A stretch of 12,937 bases of DNA from assembly GCA_902492545.1 (NCBI GenBank), contig CABULX010000064.1:1-12937 (forward strand), in the 5' to 3' direction. Numbering within the stretch: position 1 is the first letter of the stretch; each line of letters starts with the position of its first letter. This document shows, one piece after another, positions 1 through 12,937 of the stretch. Under the pieces are notes generated by a model. It saw only the letters and a program-made list of their open reading frames with translations. It did not search any database and was not told the origin of the DNA. The translations under genes were made by a program, and so were the position numbers. Source of the DNA: an uncultured Collinsella sp. GTDB taxonomy: Bacteria > Actinomycetota > Coriobacteriia > Coriobacteriales > Coriobacteriaceae.

Positions 1-6
1 TATCGC

Positions 7-315
7 TTAGAGCTTGATGTCGATGTCGACGCCAGCGGGGAGGTCGAGACGCATGAGCGAATCAACGGTGCCCGAGGTGGGGTCGAGGATGTCGATGAGG
101 CGCTTGTGGGTGCGCATCTCGAACTGCTCACGGGAGTCCTTGTTCACGTGCGGCGAGCGGATAACCGTGTACAGGTTGCGCTCGGTGGGCAGGGGGACAG
201 GACCGGAAACGCGAGCGCCGGTCTTCTGAGCGGTCTCAACGATAAGCTTCGCGGACTGATCGACGACCTCGTGATCATAGCCCTTGAGGCGAATGCGGAT
301 CTTCTGGGTAGCCAA
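7..315 (-). CDS. rpsJ: 30S ribosomal protein S10
   Basis: This 102-residue protein is a full-length S10, a component of the 30S head that also acts as NusE in antitermination complexes with NusB. The S10 signatures are all present: KIRIRLKGYDHEVVD near the N-terminus, SGPVPLPTE in the middle, the RSPHVNKDSREQFEMR loop, and DLPAGVDIDIKL at the end. The start codon is TTG (plus positions 313-315). It is chosen because a strong Shine-Dalgarno GGAGGT (plus 321-326) lies 5 nt upstream and the family N-terminus fits. The gene follows fusA after 60 bp with no terminator, so it is probably co-transcribed with the rpsL-rpsG-fusA operon. Only 6 bases remain downstream. In most bacteria rpsJ opens the S10 operon (rplC, rplD and so on), which is expected just outside the window. 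No tuf gene separates it from fusA. Confidence 0.98.
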   Translation of the reverse strand: MATQKIRIRLKGYDHEVVDQSAKLIVETAQKTGARVSGPVPLPTERNLYTVIRSPHVNKDSREQFEMRTHKRLIDILDPTSGTVDSLMRLDLPAGVDIDIKL

Positions 316-333
316 CTTAAACCTCCAAAGAGT

Positions 334-350
334 GCGAGAGATGTTCTCGC
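334..350 (-). other. Small hairpin between fusA and rpsJ
   Basis: A perfect 6-bp inverted repeat, GCGAGA and TCTCGC around a 5-nt loop, lies in the 60-bp fusA-rpsJ spacer, about 8 nt upstream of the rpsJ Shine-Dalgarno. It has no U-run in either direction, so it is unlikely to be an intrinsic terminator. It may be an mRNA processing or stabilising element, or chance. The spacer shows nothing else beyond the ribosome-binding site. Confidence 0.3.
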
Positions 351-375
351 GGATTACGTAACAGGGAGCTCGAAC

Positions 376-2475
376 TTAGGCGTTCTTGCTCATGACCTCG
401 TCCACGATGGACTTGGGCGCGGGCTCATAAGAGTCGAACTGCATCGTGTAGGATGCACGGCCCTGGGTCTGGGAGCGAAGGTCGGTAGCGTAACCGAACA
501 TCTCGCCCAGCGGCACCTTGGCACGGATGAGCTTGCTGTTCTTGCGATCCTCCATGCCCTCGATCTTGCCGCGGCGACCGGAGAGGTTGCCCATAACGTC
601 GCCCATGTACTGCTCGGGGGTCTCAACCTCGACAGCCATGATCGGCTCGAGCAGCTGGGGATCGGACTTCTTGAGGGCGTCCTTGATAGCCATGGAACCG
701 GCGATCTTGAAGGCGGCCTCGGAGGAGTCGACCTCGTGGTAAGAACCGTCGAACAGGGTGACCTTAACGTCGAGGACCGGGAAGCCGGCGATAACACCGG
801 TGTTCAGGGCCTCCTGGATGCCCTTGTCGATGGACGGGATGTACTCCTTGGGCACGACGCCGCCGACGATAGCGTTGACGAACTCGTAGCCGAAGCCCTC
901 CTCCATCTTCTCAAGCTTGATGACGGCGTGGCCGTACTGACCGCGACCGCCGGACTGACGGACGAACTTGCCCTCAGCCTTCTCGACGTCGTGACCAGCG
1001 GTCTCGCGGTAGGCAACCTGGGGCTTACCAACGTTAGCGTCAACCTTGAACTCGCGGAGCAGACGGTCGACGATGATCTCGAGGTGCAGCTCGCCCATGC
1101 CGGCGATGATGGTCTGACCGGTCTCGTGGTTGGTGGACACCTGGAAGGTCGGGTCCTCCTCGGCGAGCTTGGTCAGAGCAAGGGACATCTTGTCCTGCTC
1201 GGCCTTGGTCTTGGGCTCGATGGCAACGTCGATAACGGGCTTAGCGAACTCGATCTTCTCGAGGACGATCTCCTTGCCCTCTTCGCACAGGGTGTCACCG
1301 GTGGTGGAGTTCTTGAAGCCGACGCAAGCGACGATGTCGCCGGCGGCAGCGTCGTCACGGTCGATACGCTCGGCGGCGTTCATCTCGAGGATGCGGCCGA
1401 GGCGCTCGCGCTGACCGTTGGAAGCGTTGACCACGTAGGAGCCGGACTCGGCGCGGCCGGAGTAAACGCGGACATAGGTGAGCTTACCGACGAACGGGTC
1501 GGTCATAATCTTGAAGACCAGGCCGGAGAAGGGCTCGTCGAAGGAAGGATGACGCTGGATCTCCTCGCCGGTGTCCGGATCGGTACCGGTGACGGCCTCA
1601 ACGTCGAGCGGGCTGGGCAGGTAGTCGACGACAGCGTCGAGCAGCTCCTGAACGCCCTTGTTCTTGTAGGCGGAGCCCACGAAGACGAGGTTGAGCTCGT
1701 TGGCCAGAACGCCCTTGCGCAGAGCGGCCTTGAGCTCCTCGACGGTGAAGTCCTCCTCCATGAGGATCTTCTCCATGAGCTCGTCGTCAAAGCTGGCAGC
1801 AGCGTCAAGGAGCTCCTCGCGCTTGGTGGCAGCGATGTCGGCAAACTCAGCCGGGATCTCGTCCATCGGCTCGGGGTAGGTCATGCCCTTCTCGTCGGCC
1901 TTGAAGTCCCATGCAGTCATGGTGACCAGGTCGATGACGCCCCAGAAGTTGTCCTCGGCGCCCATCGGGACCTGAGCGGCCACGGCGTTAGCGTCGAGAC
2001 GATCCTTCATGGTCTCGATAGCGTTGAAGAAGTCAGCGCCCACGCGGTCATACTTGTTGATGAAGGCGATGCGGGGGACGTTGAAGGTAGAAGCCTGACG
2101 CCAAACGGTCTCAGACTGGGGCTGAACGCCGGCAACGGCGTCGAAGACGGCGACAGCGCCATCGAGAACGCGCAGGCAACGCTCGACCTCGGCGGTGAAG
2201 TCAACGTGGCCCGGGGTGTCGATGATCTGGATGCGGTAGTCCTTACCGTCCTTGTTCCAGAAGCACGTGGTAGCAGCGGAGGTAATGGTTACGCCGCGCT
2301 CCTGCTCCTGAACCATCCAGTCCATGGTGGCAGCGCCCTCATGGACCTCACCGATCTTGTGGGTCTTACCGGTGTAGTAAAGAATACGCTCGGTCGTGGT
2401 GGTCTTACCGGCATCGATGTGAGCCATGATGCCGATGTTACGGGTATCGGAAAGCTTGTACTTAGGCTTAGCCAT
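376..2475 (-). CDS. fusA: Elongation factor G
   Basis: This 699-residue protein is full-length EF-G, the ribosome-dependent GTPase that drives translocation of tRNA and mRNA and works with RRF in ribosome recycling. The G-domain motifs are clear: P-loop AHIDAGKTT at residues 18-26, DTPGHVDF at 86-93, and the guanine-specificity motif NKYD at 140-143. The last has Tyr where most EF-Gs have Met, but it still fits NKxD. The domain III signature GMGELHLEII and the domain IV segment GGRGQYGHAVIKLE follow, and the protein ends in a normal domain V. It starts with ATG at plus 2473-2475, with AAGGAA (plus 2481-2486) 5 nt upstream. The gap from the rpsG stop is only 19 bp, so the two are co-transcribed. 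Its place behind rpsL-rpsG identifies it as the housekeeping fusA and not a tetracycline-protection or EF-G2 paralogue. Confidence 0.99.
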   Translation of the reverse strand: MAKPKYKLSDTRNIGIMAHIDAGKTTTTERILYYTGKTHKIGEVHEGAATMDWMVQEQERGVTITSAATTCFWNKDGKDYRIQIIDTPGHVDFTAEVERCLRVLDGAVAVFDAVAGVQPQSETVWRQASTFNVPRIAFINKYDRVGADFFNAIETMKDRLDANAVAAQVPMGAEDNFWGVIDLVTMTAWDFKADEKGMTYPEPMDEIPAEFADIAATKREELLDAAASFDDELMEKILMEEDFTVEELKAALRKGVLANELNLVFVGSAYKNKGVQELLDAVVDYLPSPLDVEAVTGTDPDTGEEIQRHPSFDEPFSGLVFKIMTDPFVGKLTYVRVYSGRAESGSYVVNASNGQRERLGRILEMNAAERIDRDDAAAGDIVACVGFKNSTTGDTLCEEGKEIVLEKIEFAKPVIDVAIEPKTKAEQDKMSLALTKLAEEDPTFQVSTNHETGQTIIAGMGELHLEIIVDRLLREFKVDANVGKPQVAYRETAGHDVEKAEGKFVRQSGGRGQYGHAVIKLEKMEEGFGYEFVNAIVGGVVPKEYIPSIDKGIQEALNTGVIAGFPVLDVKVTLFDGSYHEVDSSEAAFKIAGSMAIKDALKKSDPQLLEPIMAVEVETPEQYMGDVMGNLSGRRGKIEGMEDRKNSKLIRAKVPLGEMFGYATDLRSQTQGRASYTMQFDSYEPAPKSIVDEVMSKNA

Positions 2476-2494
2476 GTTAGTTCCTTACCTTAAC

Positions 2495-2968
2495 TTACCA
2501 ACGATAGTGAGAGAACGCGCGGTTGGCCTCGGCCATCTTGAAGACGTCCTCACGCTTCTTGACGGAAGCGCCCAGGCCGTTGGAAGCGTCGAGGATCTCG
2601 TTGGCGAGACGCTCGGCCATGGTCTTCTCCTTGCGAGCGCGGGAGAAGTTGACGATCCAGCGGATACCCAGAGCAGTGGAACGACGGGAGTTGACCTCCA
2701 TCGGGACCTGATAGGTAGCGCCACCGACACGCTTGGGCTTAACCTCGAGCGTGGGCTTGACGTTGTCCATAGCCTTCTTGAAGGTAGCGAGAGCGTCGCC
2801 ACCCTCGGACTTCTCGGCAACGATCTCGAAAGCGGTGTAAACGATGCGCTCAGCGGTGGCCTTCTTGCCGTCAAGAAGGACCTTGTTGATGAGCTGAGTC
2901 ACCAGGCGGTTGTTGTAAACGGCGTCAGGCTGAACCTCACGACGATTAGCTGCTGCACGACGCGGCAT
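2495..2968 (-). CDS. rpsG: 30S ribosomal protein S7
   Basis: This 157-residue S7 is the primary 16S rRNA-binding protein that nucleates assembly of the 30S head. It begins MPRRAAANRREV and carries the conserved stretches LINKVLLDGKK, RVGGATYQVP, EVNSRRSTALGIRW and the terminal AFSHYRW. It has the usual family length. The start is ATG, with AAGGAG (plus 2976-2981) 7 nt upstream. It lies 73 bp after rpsL and 19 bp before fusA, inside the str operon. In E. coli, S7 represses this operon by binding the rpsL-rpsG intercistronic RNA. The hairpin at 2991-3016 could serve that role here, but this is inference. Confidence 0.99.
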   Translation of the reverse strand: MPRRAAANRREVQPDAVYNNRLVTQLINKVLLDGKKATAERIVYTAFEIVAEKSEGGDALATFKKAMDNVKPTLEVKPKRVGGATYQVPMEVNSRRSTALGIRWIVNFSRARKEKTMAERLANEILDASNGLGASVKKREDVFKMAEANRAFSHYRW

Positions 2969-2990
2969 GTGAAATCTCCTTAAGTGTCTA

Positions 2991-3016
2991 CCGTGCGGCG
3001 CTTAGGCAGCACACGG
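2991..3016 (-). promoter_or_regulatory. rpsL-rpsG intercistronic hairpin, possible S7 autoregulatory site
   Basis: In the transcript, CCGTGTGC pairs with GCACGG and a further inner helix closes on a CUAA tetraloop. This gives roughly 10 pairs with one mismatch and G-U wobbles. It fills the centre of the 73-nt spacer and ends 9 nt before the rpsG Shine-Dalgarno, with no following U-run, so it is not a terminator. The position matches the S7-binding translational operator known in E. coli. No primary-sequence similarity to that operator was established. Confidence 0.35.
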
Positions 3017-3041
3017 CGAAAGTATCAAAACGTTATCTGGC

Positions 3042-3419
3042 TTATTTAGCCTTGGGGCGCTTAGCACCGTACTTGGAACGGGCCTGCATACGGTTCTGGA
3101 CCGGAGCAGCGTCGTAGGCGCCACGGATGACGTGATAACGGACACCAGGGAGGTCACGGACACGACCGCCGCGGACGAGCACGATGGAGTGCTCCTGCAG
3201 GTTGTGGCCCTCACCCGGGATGTAAGCGGTAACTTCGATGCCGTTGACAAGGCGAACACGGGCAACCTTACGAAGAGCCGAGTTCGGCTTCTTGGGGCTC
3301 GTGGTGAAGACGCGGGTGCACACGCCGCGCTTCTGGGAGTTGTGCTGCAGAGCAGCGTTCTTGGACTTCTTGGGCACGGAACGACGGCCCTGGCGAACCA
3401 GCTGGTTAATAGTAGGCAA
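3042..3419 (-). CDS. rpsL: 30S ribosomal protein S12
   Basis: This 125-residue S12 sits at the decoding centre and affects translational accuracy. It starts MPTINQLVRQGRR and contains the family segments KNAALQHNSQKRGVCTRV, TTSPKKPNSALRK and GVRYHVIRG, with a basic C-terminus ending KRPKAK. The start codon is TTG (plus 3417-3419). It is favoured by an AGAAGGAG Shine-Dalgarno (plus 3426-3433) 6 nt upstream and by the exact family N-terminus. Lys43 is present, but position 88 is Arg (GGRVRDLPG) where nearly all bacteria have Lys. The same K88R change confers streptomycin resistance in other species. The gene is the first of the rpsL-rpsG-fusA-rpsJ unit and has its own promoter and a leader of about 87 nt. 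Confidence 0.99.
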   Translation of the reverse strand: MPTINQLVRQGRRSVPKKSKNAALQHNSQKRGVCTRVFTTSPKKPNSALRKVARVRLVNGIEVTAYIPGEGHNLQEHSIVLVRGGRVRDLPGVRYHVIRGAYDAAPVQNRMQARSKYGAKRPKAK

Positions 3420-3512
3420 AGCGTACTCCTTCTCGAATGATTCCAGCTTTCTGTAAAGTGCAACGGCTTGAATCGAGGGGTCAGCATCCCCCTACGAAAC
3501 ACGCAGTTCGAT

Positions 3513-3541
3513 AGGATACGTGGCGTTAGCTGTGCCGTCAA
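3513..3541 (-). promoter_or_regulatory. Predicted sigma-70 promoter of the rpsL operon
   Basis: On the minus strand a -35 hexamer TTGACG (plus 3536-3541) is followed by exactly 17 bp and a -10 hexamer TATCCT (plus 3513-3518). These match the consensus at 5 of 6 and 4 of 6 positions. Transcription would start near 3506, giving a leader of about 87 nt before the rpsL TTG. The leader contains a short GGGG/CCCC hairpin around 3476-3493. The promoter lies downstream of the rpoC terminator, as expected for an independent str operon. Confidence 0.6.
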
Positions 3542-3624
3542 CAGACCACGCCGCCGGGCGTATCCCAAAATGAGCATATTTCCGCAAAGCCTACACAAAA
3601 GGAATCCCCTTCTGTGCGCGTGGG

Positions 3625-3647
3625 CGGATTCCCGGTCCGGGAATCCG
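3625..3647. repeat. 23-bp perfect palindrome between rpoC and rpsL
   Basis: Two 11-bp arms (CGGATTCCCGG and its exact reverse complement) flank a single central T. The element lies between the rpoC terminator and the rpsL promoter, with its centre about 130 bp upstream of the predicted start site. A 1-nt loop makes it a poor RNA hairpin unless the inner pairs open, so a DNA operator for a dimeric regulator is a reasonable alternative. A related sequence, GGAATCCCC, lies at 3601-3609. Function unknown. Confidence 0.5.
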
Positions 3648-3676
3648 ACGTGCTCTTCGGGGCAACGTTCCTCACC

Positions 3677-3713
3677 AAAAAAGACCCGCTCCCCTGTTGG
3701 GAAACGGGTCTTT
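3677..3713 (-). terminator. Intrinsic terminator after rpoC
   Basis: Read on the minus strand, AAAGACCCG pairs with CGGGTCTTT (9 bp). The helix extends inward with a CCC/GGG helix after a small internal loop, and six T residues follow (plus 3677-3682). It begins 27 bp after the rpoC stop codon. This is a textbook Rho-independent terminator, and it separates the rpoBC unit from the rpsL operon. Confidence 0.9.
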
Positions 3714-3739
3714 GGAAGGGAGGTTAACGTACTAGGAAA

Positions 3740-8215
<4,476 letters not shown>

Positions 8216-8221
8216 AGTCAA

Positions 8222-11056
<2,835 letters not shown>

Positions 11057-11777
11057 CCTCGCGGGTAAGGGCGGTATCGCGCTCGAGGGTGCGCTTGATC
11101 ACATCGGAGTTGCCGAGCAGCTCGATGATATCGTCGTTGGTGACGGCGATGCCAAGGGCGCGCAGGAACATCGTGGCGCTCTGCTTGCGCTTACGGTCGA
11201 TGGAGACCATGAGCTGGTCGCGCTTGTCGACCTCAAACTCAAGCCAGGCACCGCGGGACGGGATGATCTGGGCCTTGTAGATCTGCTTGCCCGAATCCAT
11301 CTCGGAGCTGTAGTACACGCCCGGGGAGCGGACGAGCTGCGAGACGACGATACGCTCGGTACCGTTGATGATGAAGGTGCCCTGATCGGTCATCATGGGG
11401 AAGTCGCCCATAAAGACGAGCTGCTCCTTGATCTCGCCGGTCTCCTTGTTGGTGAGACGGACGTCGGTCAGAAGCGGAGCCTGATAGGTCATATCCTTCT
11501 CGCGGCACTCCTCGACGGTGTGCGCGGGGTCGCCGAACTGATGCTCGCCGAAGGTAACCTCGAGAACATGGTTCTGGCTCTGGATGGGGCTGGATTCCTT
11601 GAACGCCTCACGAAGGCCCTCGTCCTTAAAACGCTCAAAGGATTCCCTTTGAACAGAGATAAGGTTGGGGAGCTCCATGGCCTCCGGGATTTTCCCGAAG
11701 CTGACGCGCTTGCGCTCAGTGGCAGTGTATGCGTAGGTCACCAGGTTTTTCCTCCTTCACGGAAATGCTCGGTGGGT

Positions 11778-11798
11778 TGGCGAGGCATGGCTTCGCCA
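11778..11798 (-). other. Hairpin in the rpoB leader
   Basis: TGGCGA and TCGCCA (6 bp) are separated by 9 nt that can form a further two GC pairs after one mismatch. The hairpin would lie in the 5' leader, about 20 nt upstream of the rpoB Shine-Dalgarno. It has no U-run, so it is not an intrinsic terminator. It may affect translation or stability, or be incidental. Confidence 0.3.
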
Positions 11799-11814
11799 GT
11801 TATCGCAACCTAAT

Positions 11815-11842
11815 AGTTTATCAGGTACCGACCGTTGGGCAA
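11815..11842 (-). promoter_or_regulatory. Candidate sigma-70 promoter of rpoBC
   Basis: On the minus strand TTGCCC (plus 11837-11842), a 16-bp spacer and TAAACT (plus 11815-11820) form a plausible promoter, helped by an extended -10 TGA immediately before the hexamer. Each hexamer matches consensus at 4 of 6 positions. The start site would be near 11808, giving a leader of about 67 nt. Further upstream, TTGCCG at 11957-11962 with an AT-rich stretch near 11932-11939 is a weaker second candidate. Confidence 0.45.
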
Positions 11843-11918
11843 GAAAAGCCTTGACGCGATTGAGTTTTTGGAGTAGCAAAGTTTTTCGACAGAAAAGGTG
11901 CAGGTAGATGGGTGTGTA

Positions 11919-11952
11919 TCGAACATCTGTTCATATATTTTCTGTGAACAGA
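11919..11952. promoter_or_regulatory. GAACA/TGTTC half-site cluster with LexA-like box upstream of rpoB
   Basis: TCGAACATCTGTTCAT (11919-11934) has the layout of the Gram-positive and actinobacterial SOS box, CGAAC, four bases, GTTCG, with only its outer right end differing. An adjacent third half-site creates an 8-bp inverted repeat, TCTGTTCA (11926-11933) and TGAACAGA (11945-11952), across an AT-rich 11-bp gap. The cluster lies between the galU terminator and the likely rpoB promoter. It could be an operator for LexA or another dimeric regulator. If it is transcribed, the 8-bp repeat could also fold as RNA. Confidence 0.4.
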
Positions 11953-11975
11953 GGGCCGGCAATCGCAGCTCTTAT

Positions 11976-12008
11976 AAAAAACGGGCGCGAACCGAGGTCC
12001 GCGCCCGT
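11976..12008 (-). terminator. Intrinsic terminator after galU
   Basis: On the minus strand ACGGGCGCG pairs perfectly with CGCGCCCGT (9 bp, mostly GC) around a 10-nt loop and is followed by a T-run continuing from the last stem base. It begins 20 bp after the galU stop codon. It should end galU transcription before the rpoB promoter region. Confidence 0.93.
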
Positions 12009-12028
12009 AAATATCGTTGCCCGAAGGC

Positions 12029-12937
12029 CTACTTGCGCATCAAGCCGCCGCGCTCGTCGATGGCATCCCAGAAGGCGCCTGCAAAACGAGGATCGCTTGC
12101 AGCCATGAGGGCGTTGGTGGCCATCCAGCCAGACGGGGTACCGGTGTCGTAGCCCGACAGCGGGTCGATGACGACGGCATACATGGCCTCGCGATCGAGC
12201 GAACGGGCCATGGCGTCGGTCAGCTGGATCTCGCCGCCCTTACCGGCCTGCTGGTCGGCAAGAAGGTCCATGACCAGCGGGCTCAGCAGGTAGCGGCCGA
12301 CGATGTACAGGTTGGACGGAGCCGCCTCGGGAGCAGGCTTCTCCACCAGGCCGCCGATGCGCCAAACGGCACCGGGCTCGTCGTCGGCGGCATTCTCGAA
12401 GCCCTCGAGCGAGCCAACGCGATCGCCGGCGATAACGCCGTAGCGGCTGACTTCCTCGGGCGAGCAAGCAGCGACGGCGATAACCGAAGCGCCACCGTGC
12501 TCCTTGGAAACGGCGAGCATCTTGTCGCAGATATCACGGTTAGGCACAACGTAGTCGCCCAGAAGAACCAGGAAGTTCTCCCCTGCCACGGCGTCGGCAG
12601 CAGAGCGGATAGCATGGCCGAGACCCTTGGGCTCGTACTGATAGCGGAAGTCGACCGGCATACCGCCAGCGTGGGCGACGGCATCGGCATAGGCGTTCTT
12701 GCCGCGCTCGCGCAGCAGGTTCTCGAGCGAACGGTCGGGCTGGAAGTAGCTCAGCAGCTCGGGCTTACCGGGAGAGGTAACGATGATGGCGTCATCGACC
12801 TCCTCGGGGTCGAGTGCCTCCTCAACGACATACTGAATGACCGGCTTGTCGAGCACCGGCAGCATCTCTTTGGGCGTGCACTTAGTGCCAGGCAGAAAAC
12901 GCGTGCCAAGACCGGCGGCGGGGATGATTGCCTTCAT
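12029..12937 (-). CDS. galU: UTP-glucose-1-phosphate uridylyltransferase
   Basis: This 302-residue cytosolic enzyme would make UDP-glucose and pyrophosphate from UTP and glucose-1-phosphate, feeding galactose metabolism, glycolipids and cell-surface polysaccharides. The nucleotide-binding signature AAGLGTRFLPGTK is at residues 7-19, followed by PKEMLPVLDKP (22-32), EPKGLGHAI (102-110), the metal-site-like LLGDY (125-129), EKP (199-201), the VGRYLL segment and GGEIQLTDAM (234-243). These fit bacterial GalU better than RmlA or GlmU. The ATG is the last codon in the window. It is a good start because GalU proteins commonly begin within a few residues of KAIIPAAG, but a slightly earlier start beyond the edge cannot be excluded. 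The gene ends at a strong terminator and is probably not part of the rpoBC unit. Confidence 0.93.
   Translation of the reverse strand: MKAIIPAAGLGTRFLPGTKCTPKEMLPVLDKPVIQYVVEEALDPEEVDDAIIVTSPGKPELLSYFQPDRSLENLLRERGKNAYADAVAHAGGMPVDFRYQYEPKGLGHAIRSAADAVAGENFLVLLGDYVVPNRDICDKMLAVSKEHGGASVIAVAACSPEEVSRYGVIAGDRVGSLEGFENAADDEPGAVWRIGGLVEKPAPEAAPSNLYIVGRYLLSPLVMDLLADQQAGKGGEIQLTDAMARSLDREAMYAVVIDPLSGYDTGTPSGWMATNALMAASDPRFAGAFWDAIDERGGLMRK

Noticed and set aside
334..350. The fusA-rpsJ hairpin as an intrinsic terminator.
   Set aside because: The stem is only 6 bp and no T-run follows on either strand.
3468..3739. A small gene in the rpoC-rpsL spacer.
   Set aside because: The plus-strand open frame here overlaps the terminator, palindrome and promoter, lacks a convincing ribosome-binding site, and runs into the rpoC antisense.
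11851..11879. A plus-strand TTGACG with TAGCAA 17 bp later, resembling a promoter.
   Set aside because: The -10 is weak, and the only open frames downstream on that strand are shadows of galU.

Overview
This window carries core information-processing genes of a high-GC bacterium, every one of them on the minus strand. Read in the direction of transcription (right to left) the order is galU, rpoB, rpoC, rpsL, rpsG, fusA, rpsJ. The protein sequences are actinobacterial in character. The beta-prime subunit has the acidic, helical insertion near its N-terminus that is typical of Actinomycetota, and beta and beta-prime lack the large proteobacterial insertions. Together with the gene order and codon usage, I infer a member of the Coriobacteriia, possibly Collinsella or a relative. 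The genus is a guess from general appearance and not from a database match.

Region by region: (1) 12029-12937 is galU, whose start codon lies exactly at the window edge, followed by a strong intrinsic terminator at 11976-12008. (2) 11742-11975 is the rpoB leader. It has a plausible sigma-70 promoter, a cluster of GAACA/TGTTC half-sites that includes a LexA-like palindrome, and a small leader hairpin. (3) 8222-11741 is rpoB, broken by an exact 28-bp tandem duplication at 10768-10823 that shifts the frame after codon 315. (4) 3740-8215 is rpoC, which abuts rpoB, is presumably co-transcribed with it, and ends at an intrinsic terminator (3677-3713). (5) 3420-3676 is a regulatory spacer with a 23-bp palindrome and a good promoter (TTGACG, 17 bp, TATCCT). 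(6) 7-3419 is a second operon, rpsL-rpsG-fusA-rpsJ, which probably continues into the S10 ribosomal-protein operon beyond the left edge.

Functionally, the window holds the two large catalytic subunits of RNA polymerase, three 30S proteins (S12, S7, S10) and elongation factor G. galU supplies UDP-glucose and is separated from the rest by its own terminator. Two usual neighbours are missing: there is no tuf between fusA and rpsJ, and no rplJ-rplL ahead of rpoB.

The observations most worth following are: the rpoB duplication, which is either an assembly artefact or a lesion in an essential gene; a C-terminal domain on beta-prime that aligns without gaps to the DNA-binding C-terminal domain of RNA polymerase alpha and keeps its key DNA-contact residues; a rewritten and lengthened fork-loop-2 segment in beta; and an arginine at S12 position 88, a known streptomycin-resistance position. 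I found no mobile element, CRISPR array, tRNA or rRNA.
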